A stretch of DNA of 5,310 nt from an uncultured Prevotella sp. (GTDB lineage Bacteria; Bacteroidota; Bacteroidia; Bacteroidales; Bacteroidaceae). The position numbers were made by a program, and so were the translations under genes. Shown here in pieces: positions 1-5,310 of the stretch. The stretch lies in assembly GCA_937892695.1 (NCBI GenBank), contig CALBJK010000197.1, positions 1 through 5,310 on the forward strand, read 5' to 3'. The notes under the pieces were generated by a model, which was not told the origin of the DNA, did no database searches, and saw only the letters and a program-made list of their open reading frames with translations. The first letter of the stretch is position 1. Each line of letters opens with the position of its first letter.

Positions 1-17
1 GTCGTCAAAGTAATCCG

Positions 18-72
18 AAACGTGCTAATAATGGTTAATTAGGCAATAAAAGCCATTGTTAGCACGTTTTTT
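18..72 (+). terminator. Rho-independent terminator of an upstream gene
   Basis: The arm at 18-34 pairs with the arm at 53-69 as a 17-bp stem containing a single U-G wobble (29 with 58). The loop is 18 bases (35-52) and the stem runs straight into a T tract ending at 72. It lies before the rlpA-like gene and must end a transcript entering from the left. The upstream reading frame cannot be fixed: one frame stops at 11-13, just before the stem, and the other two stop inside the hairpin. The first is the more natural arrangement. Confidence 0.85.
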
Positions 73-92
73 ACTTGTATACCTGTTATAAC

Positions 93-100
93 TATATTTA
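93..100 (+). promoter_or_regulatory. Possible -7 element for the rlpA-like gene
   Basis: TATATTTA matches 7 of 8 positions of the Bacteroidetes TAnnTTTG -7 consensus and lies about 40 bases before the start codon, downstream of the terminator. No convincing TTTG -33 box sits 19-21 bases upstream, so this is weak. Some promoter must lie between the terminator (72) and the start (142). Confidence 0.3.
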
Positions 101-141
101 TCTGCGCTTGCCGTGTAGATGTTCAGTAAATAAAAAGAGAC

Positions 142-660
142 ATGAGTTTCAGACATATCGTATTATCAGTAATGACATTGTTGTGCGCTGTTTCTATTTA
201 TGCCCAGTCGCAGAGAGGAAAAGCGTCTTTCTATTCACGTCGGGCCACTGGTGCACGTACCAGCAGCGGCGAGCGTCTCCATCACGACAGTCTGACATGT
301 GCCCATAAAAGCCATCCTTTCGGCACACGTCTGCGCGTTACCAATCCCGCTAACGGTCGTCAGGTAATTGTCCGTGTTACTGACCGGGGCCCTCATACTC
401 GCGGCCGTATAATAGACCTTTCTTGGGCTGCGGCAAAAGAACTCGGCATAATAAACAAGGGCGTTGCCGTTGTCAAGGTGGAAGTTGTCCGGAAGGACAA
501 TGTTGCCCCTTACCGTCCAGATGATGAAATGCCTGAAATCGACTTTGAAATATCTCCGGAGTCCTATAAGTTCCCCAAATGGGGTAATGATAAAAGCGCA
601 AGGGAAAAAAAGAAAACAGCCGTGGCTCGTCGTAAAAGGCAGACTAAGAGCATCAGATGA
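142..660 (+). CDS. rlpA: Septal ring lytic transglycosylase RlpA family protein
   Basis: 172-residue exported RlpA-like protein with a double-psi beta-barrel fold. Known RlpA enzymes cleave glycan strands lacking stem peptides at the division septum. Residues 1-21 form a signal peptide (hydrophobic 6-20, ending in IYA) without a lipobox, so it is predicted to be periplasmic and soluble, unlike the lipoprotein RlpA of E. coli. The domain spans about residues 25-112: GKASFY at 26-31, SSGE at 41-44, TCAHKSHPFGT at 52-62, VTDRGPHTRGRIIDLS at 79-94. Residues E44, H55 and D81 correspond to the Glu, His and Asp reported as important in Pseudomonas RlpA, so it is probably active. There is no SPOR domain. 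The C-terminal tail is first acidic (127-140), then Lys/Arg-rich (150-172). The start is fixed by an in-frame stop at 127-129 and preceded by AAAAAGAGA at 132-140. It converges on the minus-strand lipoprotein gene. Symbol is by family; the exact orthologue is not proven. Confidence 0.9.
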   Translation: MSFRHIVLSVMTLLCAVSIYAQSQRGKASFYSRRATGARTSSGERLHHDSLTCAHKSHPFGTRLRVTNPANGRQVIVRVTDRGPHTRGRIIDLSWAAAKELGIINKGVAVVKVEVVRKDNVAPYRPDDEMPEIDFEISPESYKFPKWGNDKSAREKKKTAVARRKRQTKSIR

Positions 661-662
661 TT

Positions 663-696
663 TGAAGGCAACACGTTTGCACCGTCTTCATTTTTT
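663..696 (+). terminator. Probable terminator of the rlpA-like gene
   Basis: Bases 663-669 pair with 684-690 (seven pairs, one a G-U), followed directly by six T residues at 691-696. A smaller alternative stem GCAA/TTGC (668-671 with 677-680) lies inside. It follows the rlpA-like stop by a few bases. The downstream arm covers the stop codon of the convergent minus-strand gene (688-690). Read on the minus strand the hairpin has no trailing T tract, so it should end only plus-strand transcription. Confidence 0.5.
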
Positions 697-1488
697 GCTT
701 TTTACTACAAATTCTGTCACCTTTGATATTGTCTTGTCGCCTTGTAGAACCGAAGCACATATCTTTATTGTTCCGGCTTTCAGCTTACGTCCTCCCATAA
801 CGATGGCAGTATATCTTATGCCGTGTCCAGGCTCTATCTGTTCTACGTGAATGCTTGGCGAAATCATCACCTGTCCGCTTTGCCCTGCGTCTATCACTGT
901 CGGCACTACGTCGTGCAAGGTTTCTCTGCCACGGTTATACACTTCGAATATCACCTTGCACACCTCGCCCCGGCTGATTGTGCTGTCCCGGTCGCTGTCG
1001 ACAAAACGTGCATTGCGAATTTCTATTTCAGGCGTATAGGTATATGTCGAAGTCAGCTCTTCCACGCTCGACTGCGCAGGTGTCGTCGTCACGGCCTTGC
1101 TCGCACTGTAGTTGCCAGTGTAGTCGCTGCTTCCGAAGTCATACAGGCGGTCGTCGCCACTGTTGGAAGGGTCAAATCCGCTCGACAACGTGTCCGTGTC
1201 GAAATGTTCGTCTACAATCTCTCTTGACTTTCTGTTCCAGTTCTCTGCTGTCTCTTCCTGACGGCTCTTTATTCTTTGCGCGCTCACGGCTCCGCCGATG
1301 GCTGCTCCTCCTGCCATACCTACAATTGTACCGATGTCGCTTCCGCGCGGCCCTCCTGCGATGCCGCCTATTGCAGAACCCAATATAGTGCCGAACATAG
1401 AACCGGTATAAGCTCCGCTATCGACGCTTGTGCCGCAACCAGACAGAAGCAGCGTTGCCGCTGTTGCCATTGTCAATATTTTTTTCAT
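688..1488 (-). CDS. Glycine-zipper outer-envelope lipoprotein
   Basis: 266-residue predicted lipoprotein of unknown specific function. The signal sequence (K2, K3, hydrophobic 4-17) ends in a good lipobox, LSGC, with lipidated C18. Residues about 26-70 are a glycine zipper: repeated GxxxG/GxxGG spacing with small residues and almost no charge, of the kind that packs into or against a membrane. A charged stretch follows (72-98), then a low-complexity Ser/Asp/Thr/Tyr linker (100-150). Residues about 152-266 look like a beta-sandwich of the CARDB/Ig-like type (EIEIRNARFVD, then VIFEVYNRG, and alternating strands to the end). At 164-175 the sequence DSDRDSTISRGE has EF-hand-loop spacing. The start is preceded by an A-rich purine stretch and a strong promoter at 1560-1590. 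It is likely monocistronic. The family is recognisable in Bacteroidetes as glycine-zipper proteins, but no biochemical role can be assigned from sequence alone. Confidence 0.88.
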   Translation of the reverse strand: MKKILTMATAATLLLSGCGTSVDSGAYTGSMFGTILGSAIGGIAGGPRGSDIGTIVGMAGGAAIGGAVSAQRIKSRQEETAENWNRKSREIVDEHFDTDTLSSGFDPSNSGDDRLYDFGSSDYTGNYSASKAVTTTPAQSSVEELTSTYTYTPEIEIRNARFVDSDRDSTISRGEVCKVIFEVYNRGRETLHDVVPTVIDAGQSGQVMISPSIHVEQIEPGHGIRYTAIVMGGRKLKAGTIKICASVLQGDKTISKVTEFVVKSKK

Positions 1489-1559
1489 TGCGTTTTTATC
1501 TTTTTCTACAGCCTTAACTTATGATTCTGTCACAAGTAGGTTCAGCCGTTTGTTTTTTG

Positions 1560-1590
1560 CAAATTTAGCTATAAAAACTCTTTTGGCAAA
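1560..1590 (-). promoter_or_regulatory. Bacteroidetes-type promoter of the glycine-zipper lipoprotein gene
   Basis: On the minus strand TTTG (1590-1587) is followed after exactly 19 bases by TAAATTTG (1567-1560). This is an exact match to the Bacteroidetes -33 TTTG / -7 TAnnTTTG consensus with the preferred spacing. Transcription would start near 1550-1555, giving a leader of about 60-65 bases before the start codon at 1488. Confidence 0.75.
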
Positions 1591-1652
1591 GCCACATTGT
1601 ATTAAAAACAGAATTGTTTGTCGTAAATTCCTTATTTTAAATCCTTTTTTAT

Positions 1653-1660
1653 TATCTTTG
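1653..1660 (+). promoter_or_regulatory. -7 element for the large surface lipoprotein gene
   Basis: TATCTTTG is an exact TAnnTTTG match, followed by CA as often seen at these promoters. The -33 position holds no TTTG (nearest is TTCC at 1628-1631, spacing 21; a true TTTG at 1617-1620 is too far, 32 bases). That would suit a promoter needing an activator or an alternative sigma factor. The leader from here to the start codon would be about 150 bases. Confidence 0.5.
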
Positions 1661-1673
1661 CACAATCATTGTG
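1661..1673. repeat. Perfect 13-base palindrome at the predicted transcription start
   Basis: CACAATCATTGTG is two perfect 6-base inverted arms around a single C. It directly abuts the -7 element and would cover the transcription start, which is a typical operator position for a dimeric repressor. It could also form only a tiny RNA hairpin, which is unlikely with a one-base loop. No regulator is encoded in the window. Confidence 0.4.
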
Positions 1674-1784
1674 ATGTATCTCATAACCTATTGTCTGCAT
1701 CTGATGGCCTTGCGCGGTATGGACTCGGTTCTGGTTTGGCTGCATAGTCCGATCTTGTCCGGTTTACAGTCTGCAATATCTTGA
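1674..1784 (+). CDS. Possible 36-codon leader ORF (speculative)
   Basis: An ATG at 1674, immediately after the palindrome, opens a 36-residue frame ending at TGA 1782-1784, 32 bases before the surface protein start. The product would be mostly hydrophobic (many Leu, Ile, Val, Met) with one Arg and one Asp. It coincides almost exactly with the only GC-rich stretch in the intergenic region. If transcription starts near 1665-1670 the message would be nearly leaderless here. I recognise no family, and chance could explain an ORF this short. Confidence 0.2.
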   Translation: MYLITYCLHLMALRGMDSVLVWLHSPILSGLQSAIS

Positions 1785-1816
1785 ATAATTATTTTTTATC
1801 TGATTGATTCTCCCCA

Positions 1817-4800
1817 ATGACAAACGTCTTGTCATCTTTTTTCTCTGTTCCGATACACCTCTCACGTGCATTGGCTTATTTCCTGTGTCTCACCTTTATC
1901 ACTACTTTTTTCTCCTGTTCCGACTCTTTGTTCGACAGCTCCGGAAAAGGACACGACCGTATCACTCTCTCTGGAGAGATAGAACAGGTAGCCGTGACTC
2001 GTGTCAACGACAACGGCTTTGCCGACGGCGATGTCATGGGTGTCTATATAGTCGATTACCATGGCAATGTTCCCGGCCAGCTGCAGTCCTCGGGCAACCA
2101 CGCCGACAACGTGCGTCACACCTTCGTCGAAGCCGAGAACCGATGGCAGTCTGACATCGACATGTTCTGGACCGACAAGCACACCCACATTTCCGTTTAC
2201 TCTTACTATCCATACGCCCAGCCCGACGATGTCAGCTCCATGCCTTTTGTTGTCGAAGCCGACCAGAGCCAGCCTACAGCCGACGGCGTGATGGGTGGTT
2301 ACGAGAAGAGCGACTTTCTCTGGGGGCATGTCGACGATGTAGCTCCGACGGAGAGTGCCATAACTGTCCCGATGAGCCACCGTATGGGGTGCGCCCGTGT
2401 CACTCTTGTCGAAGGTTCAGGCTTTGCCTCCGGCGAATGGGCCGGTACGTCCCGGTCGGTGCTCGCTATGAACCTTCGGCGCGAGTCGGCTGTCAGTCTT
2501 GTTGACGGCTCCGTCACCGTCAAGGGCGAAGTGTCGCCATCGGCCACTATTCCGGCTCGACACGATGACGAGTGGCGGGCTATAGTCGTGCCCCAGACCG
2601 TAGAACCGGGAACTACGCTGTTCGCAATCACCGTCGGAGGACAGCCCTACAGGTTTACCAAGAAGGAAACCATAACCTACGCCACTGGCAAGATGACCAA
2701 TTTCACCATCAGGGTAGACAAGAAACCCTCGGAAGGTCGCTATGCTCTCACGCTCGTCGGCCAGACTGTCACGCCTTGGGAGAACGACCTCGTCAGCCAC
2801 GATGCCCAGACCCGCGAATATGTCATCGTCCATTCGGTGAAAGGCAAACTTCGCTCTGCTTTGGCTGCGGCTCACAAAGATTATACCCGGGTGAAAAACC
2901 TGAAGGTGACAGGTTCGCTCGATGCTGAAGACTTCGCCTTCATGCGCGACGAGATGTCCGTCCTCGAAGCCATCAATCTGAAAGAGACGACCGTTTACGG
3001 TGACTACACTGTGTCACACGACGATAACGAAGAATATCATTTCAATGAGAAAGGTGTTATTCCGAATAAAGCGTTTGATAATAAGAAGTCGCTCCGCCAT
3101 GTCGTTCTGCCCGACCGCTTGCGGGTGATAGGCTATGACGCTTTCTATGGTTGCTCGTCGCTCACAGGGTCGCTTTACATTCCCGAGGGTGTAGAGTATG
3201 TCTGCGATGAAGCTTTCGCTGGATGTTCTTCACTGAAGTCAGATTTGTCTCTTCCGTCCACTCTCAAGGTTATCGGCAAATACGCATTTAGCAATTGCGA
3301 TTTCTCTTGCGAACTTGTCCTGCCTTCTTCTCTCCGCTATATCGAACCATGTGCTTTCTACAATAATACAGGACTGTATGGCCAGCTCCATCTCCCGTCG
3401 AGTCTCGAATTTATCGGTCACGATGCATTCAGTTATTGCGAAGGACTGAGAGGCGATTTGGTGATACCTCAGAAGGTGTCTGTCATACCCGACAATTGTT
3501 TTACAAGCTGTGGTTTTGACGGTACGCTCACTCTACACGACGGGGTCACGTCTGTCGGAGCTTCGGCTTTTCAGTCTACAGACCTGAAAGGCGAACTCCA
3601 CTTGCCCGACCGTCTTGAGTTTATCGGAGCCGGTGCGTTTAGCTCGTGTAAGTTTTCCGGTTCTCTAACCATTCCGCGCGGCATCGAGGTTATAAGCGGA
3701 GCCGCATTCAATAATACCAGTTTTTCCGGTACTGTCACTCTTCCTTCTTCGGTGCAGACCGTCGGCAGCAATGCTTTTTCCAGTTGTCACGACATCTCTC
3801 GTCTGGTCATTCCCCAGAGTGTAGAGAACATACGCGAGCGGGCTTTCTACGATTGTACCTCGCTCTCGTCGGTGGTCTGCGACAATGTGGCCCCACCCCA
3901 CATCTATGCCTTGGCCTTTGACGATGCTACAAAACAACGGGCTGCGCTCGAAGTGCCCGAGACTGCTGTCAGCGTCTACCGCAATACCGCTGAGTGGAGC
4001 GGATTCCGCAACATCACCGCCCACCACGAGCTGAGCTGTTCGCCATCTGCTGTCAGTCTGCTCAACAAGGCCGTCAAACGTTCGCTCACCATCGATGCCG
4101 ACGGTGGGTGGGAGGTCGTCAGCAAACCGTCGTGGTGTTCACTGTCCTCTATGTCGGGCACACGCAAGACCAGCATATCCCTCTCTGTCTCGGCTCTGTC
4201 TCATGGTAGCGGCACGAGGAGCGGCAAGATAGTATTCCGTCTGCGCAATTCCTCTTACTCCTGTGAGTGTACCGTGACTCAGTACGATTACGAGTATGAC
4301 GAGAACCAGTGGATAACGCTCCACCGTGCCACCCAGGGTGCACACGGCGGAATCAATGTCGTGCTGCTCGGTGAGGGCTTCGACGCTGCAGCTGTTGCCG
4401 GAGGCGAATGGCTGTCGGCAGTGCGCGACATAGCCGGCAAGCTCTTCTCCGTTGAGCCGTACAAGACATATAAGCCTTATTTCAACGTCTACGCATCTGT
4501 CACGCTGTCAGGACGGCCAGGCATAGACCAGAAGGCCGACACCCGTCATACCCGCTTCTCCACGGTCTATGAAGGAGGGTCGGGTTTTAGCTCCGACTAC
4601 GACGCGCTGATGTCGTTTGTCACAACGGCTCCGTCGGTAGACAAGACCGGTCTGCCGCAGACCCTTGTCATCGTTGTCCCCAATACTACGGAGCGTGACG
4701 GCAACGCCCGGCTTTGGACCAACGGCAGGGCCGTGGCCTACTGTCCTCGCTCTGTATATGGCGACGATGTCGCAACGCTCACATCCGTTCTGCGCTATGC

Positions 4801-5194
4801 CGGCGGCTTCGCCTTTGCAAAACTCGGCGACGAAACAGTGCGTTATAACGGTTTCATCACCGGAACCGAAGCCCGAAACATCCGCAACATGCAGGCCGCC
4901 GGATGGTACGACAATCTTTCGCTCTTGCCTTCGCCGCAAGGCTCAGCATGGAAACGTCTGATGGCCGACAGCCGTTATAACGCTATTGTCGACGTTTATG
5001 ATGGCGGTTACGGATATCTGCAGGGAGTGTTCCGCTCCGAACCTACGTCGTGTCTGGGCAGCAATACGCCCTATTACAACGCTGTCAGCCGCGAGAGTAT
5101 CGTGCGCCGTATCATGCGTTATGCCGGCCAGAGCTATTCATTCGACGATTTCCTGTCTCATGACAAGGCTTCGTCGCAGCAGACAGGCCGCTGA
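1817..5194 (+). CDS. Multidomain surface lipoprotein: fimbrillin-like, BspA-type LRRs, BACON, inactive M64-like domain
   Basis: 1125-residue predicted surface lipoprotein. The signal peptide has a long n-region with R17 and hydrophobic 18-32. It ends in FFSC, so C34 is the likely lipidated residue (a relaxed lipobox), and the following SDS with nearby D40 resembles a Bacteroidetes surface-export signal. About 50-300 resembles fimbrillin/Mfa-like proteins (DGDVMGVYIVD at 70-80; IVVPQTVEPG at 256-265; YATGKMTNFTI at 288-298). About 308-412 is a linker and LRR cap (VKNLKVTGSLDAEDF). About 415-690 holds roughly 12 BspA-type LRRs plus a C-terminal cap to 733. About 738-822 is a BACON domain (SWCSLSSMSG, closing TVTQ). 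About 830-1113 is IgA-peptidase M64-like (GINVVLLGEGFD, EPYKTYKPYFNVYA, YNAVSRESIVRRIM), but its zinc motif is destroyed. An in-frame stop at 1805-1807 fixes the start; no Shine-Dalgarno is seen. It is probably a host- or glycan-binding adhesin; that role is inferred. Confidence 0.88.
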   Translation: MTNVLSSFFSVPIHLSRALAYFLCLTFITTFFSCSDSLFDSSGKGHDRITLSGEIEQVAVTRVNDNGFADGDVMGVYIVDYHGNVPGQLQSSGNHADNVRHTFVEAENRWQSDIDMFWTDKHTHISVYSYYPYAQPDDVSSMPFVVEADQSQPTADGVMGGYEKSDFLWGHVDDVAPTESAITVPMSHRMGCARVTLVEGSGFASGEWAGTSRSVLAMNLRRESAVSLVDGSVTVKGEVSPSATIPARHDDEWRAIVVPQTVEPGTTLFAITVGGQPYRFTKKETITYATGKMTNFTIRVDKKPSEGRYALTLVGQTVTPWENDLVSHDAQTREYVIVHSVKGKLRSALAAAHKDYTRVKNLKVTGSLDAEDFAFMRDEMSVLEAINLKETTVYGDYTVSHDDNEEYHFNEKGVIPNKAFDNKKSLRHVVLPDRLRVIGYDAFYGCSSLTGSLYIPEGVEYVCDEAFAGCSSLKSDLSLPSTLKVIGKYAFSNCDFSCELVLPSSLRYIEPCAFYNNTGLYGQLHLPSSLEFIGHDAFSYCEGLRGDLVIPQKVSVIPDNCFTSCGFDGTLTLHDGVTSVGASAFQSTDLKGELHLPDRLEFIGAGAFSSCKFSGSLTIPRGIEVISGAAFNNTSFSGTVTLPSSVQTVGSNAFSSCHDISRLVIPQSVENIRERAFYDCTSLSSVVCDNVAPPHIYALAFDDATKQRAALEVPETAVSVYRNTAEWSGFRNITAHHELSCSPSAVSLLNKAVKRSLTIDADGGWEVVSKPSWCSLSSMSGTRKTSISLSVSALSHGSGTRSGKIVFRLRNSSYSCECTVTQYDYEYDENQWITLHRATQGAHGGINVVLLGEGFDAAAVAGGEWLSAVRDIAGKLFSVEPYKTYKPYFNVYASVTLSGRPGIDQKADTRHTRFSTVYEGGSGFSSDYDALMSFVTTAPSVDKTGLPQTLVIVVPNTTERDGNARLWTNGRAVAYCPRSVYGDDVATLTSVLRYAGGFAFAKLGDETVRYNGFITGTEARNIRNMQAAGWYDNLSLLPSPQGSAWKRLMADSRYNAIVDVYDGGYGYLQGVFRSEPTSCLGSNTPYYNAVSRESIVRRIMRYAGQSYSFDDFLSHDKASSQQTGR
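3059..3886 (+). repeat. BspA-type (LRR_5) leucine-rich repeat array
   Basis: Residues 415-690 of the large surface protein contain about 12 tandem repeats of 23 or 24 residues with the core xxAFxxCxxLxGxLxLPxxLxxIG. Repeat starts are near residues 415, 440, 464, 488, 511, 535, 559, 582, 605, 628, 651 and 674 (the last partial). The Cys after AF is kept in most units but replaced by Asn or Ser in the units near 511, 582 and 628. A cap with APPHIYALAFDD and a VPETAVSVYRNTAEWSGFRNI tail follows, as in other BspA-like proteins. Such repeats form a solenoid that often binds host proteins. Confidence 0.9.
4028..4282 (+). other. BACON-like domain within the large surface protein
   Basis: Residues 738-822 show the BACON pattern: start LSCSPSAVSL, then SLTIDADGGWEV, SKPSWCSLSSMSG, a serine-rich strand, RSGKIVFRL and the closing VTQ. 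BACON domains are Ig-like modules of Bacteroidetes glycoside hydrolases and proteases, and are thought to bind mucin or carbohydrate or to act as spacers. Here it separates the LRR solenoid from the M64-like region. Confidence 0.75.
4304..5155 (+). other. M64-like peptidase domain with degenerate active site (pseudo-peptidase)
   Basis: Residues about 830-1113 follow the Bacteroidetes IgA-peptidase M64 pattern from the first strand (GINVVLLGEGFD) to the C-terminal GGYGYLQGVFRSEPTSCL and YNAVSRESIVRRIM. At 993-1007 the sequence is RYAGGFAFAKLGDET where active members have an HExxHxFxxLxDEY-type motif. Under this register Y994, A995 and F998 replace His, Glu and His; D1005 and E1006 remain. No His or Glu lies in 981-1003 that could substitute. 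The reading frame is intact, so this is a catalytic loss rather than a broken gene. Confidence 0.75.
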
Positions 5195-5195
5195 T

Positions 5196-5309
5196 ATGTT
5201 TTTTAAGTCTTTTCTGTCAACCTTCTTTTTTGTCGCTTACAAATTGAAAGCGCTACTCGTTAAAATGGCTGACAAATCTGTCACAGTTTTCCAATATGCC
5301 GCATATCGC
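5196..5309 (+). CDS. Possible start of a further gene, cut by the window edge (uncertain)
   Basis: One base after the surface protein stop an ATG opens 38 codons without a stop up to the edge. It is Phe-rich at first, and a second in-frame ATG at 5265 begins MADKSVTVFQYAAYR. Neither start has a clear ribosome binding site and no TAnnTTTG box is seen in the 116-base gap. On the minus strand one frame is also open from the edge to a TAA in this gap, so a convergent gene is an equal alternative. I recognise no family. Confidence 0.2.
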   Translation, partial: MFFKSFLSTFFFVAYKLKALLVKMADKSVTVFQYAAYR

Positions 5310-5310
5310 G

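Larger units (their letters stand above)
1489..1816. promoter_or_regulatory. Divergent intergenic region
   Basis: This 328-base region separates the minus-strand lipoprotein gene from the plus-strand surface protein gene and must carry promoters for both. It contains the minus promoter (1560-1590), a plus-strand -7 box (1653-1660), a perfect palindrome (1661-1673) and a leader of about 150 bases. By hand count 1601-1660 is only 12/60 G+C, whereas 1681-1780 rises to 49/100, and 1781-1810 falls again to 5/30. I see no tRNA or known riboswitch in it. Confidence 0.7.

Noticed and set aside
1..38. End of an upstream coding sequence
   Set aside because: All three plus frames are open at the left edge and stop at 11-13, 36-38 or 40-42. 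The terminator at 18-72 favours the first, but a few codons are not enough to call a gene.
142..308. RlpA-like protein as a lipoprotein via C15
   Set aside because: The residues before C15 are TLL, with Leu at -1, which does not fit a lipobox. An ordinary signal peptidase site after IYA (residue 21) is more likely.
823..1524. Several plus-strand ORFs of 62-136 codons opposite the lipoprotein gene
   Set aside because: They are shadows of the minus-strand gene, which has a signal peptide, lipobox, glycine zipper and a consensus promoter. Their products are Arg/Cys/His-rich without recognisable domains.
3059..3886. CRISPR array or DNA-level tandem repeat
   Set aside because: The periodicity is at the protein level (23-24 residue LRRs). 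The DNA units diverge strongly and there are no identical repeats with unique spacers.
1862..4939. Long minus-strand ORFs (up to 172 codons) within the surface protein gene
   Set aside because: They lie opposite an uninterrupted 1125-codon gene with clear domains, lack promoters and resemble no known family. The high GC content of the gene explains their length.
5270..5283. Hairpin TGACA-AATC-TGTCA as a terminator for the surface protein gene
   Set aside because: The stem is only five pairs, lies about 75 bases past the stop and is followed by CAGTTTT rather than a clean T tract. No convincing terminator is visible before the edge.

Overview
The window looks like a chromosomal segment from a Bacteroidales bacterium (Bacteroides, Prevotella or Muribaculaceae-like). 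The support is a TTTG-N19-TAAATTTG promoter of the Bacteroidetes type, purine-rich or absent ribosome binding sites, and a giant surface lipoprotein built from modules typical of this phylum: fimbrillin-like, BspA-type leucine-rich repeats, BACON and M64-like. No rRNA, tRNA, CRISPR array, insertion sequence or phage gene is visible.

Layout: (1) Positions 18-72 hold a strong intrinsic terminator of a gene lying to the left. (2) Positions 142-660 (+) encode a short exported RlpA-type double-psi beta-barrel protein with the expected catalytic residues. (3) Positions 688-1488 (-) converge on it and encode a glycine-zipper lipoprotein with a C-terminal beta-sandwich-like half that carries an EF-hand-like loop. 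(4) Positions 1489-1816 form a divergent intergenic region. It holds a textbook promoter for the minus-strand lipoprotein, a -7 element for the plus-strand gene, a perfect 13-base palindrome just after that element, and an unexpectedly GC-rich leader with a 36-codon ORF. (5) Positions 1817-5194 (+) encode a 1125-residue surface lipoprotein. (6) The last 116 bases are AT-rich and unassigned, with an open frame running off the edge.

The most notable result is in the large gene. Its C-terminal third is readily recognisable as the IgA-peptidase M64 fold family of Bacteroidetes, but the zinc-protease motif (HExxHxFxxLxDEY type) has become RYAGGFAFAKLGDET. Both zinc-binding histidines and the catalytic glutamate are gone, while the scaffold around them is intact. 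The protein is therefore best read as a surface adhesin or binding protein carrying a pseudo-peptidase module behind a fimbrillin-like head, about 12 BspA-type LRRs and a BACON domain. The LRR-coding stretch is clearly AT-richer than its flanks, which fits modular assembly.

The two smaller genes plausibly act in the cell envelope (peptidoglycan cleavage or septal function, and an outer-membrane-associated lipoprotein). Nothing in the sequence links them functionally to the large surface protein beyond adjacency.
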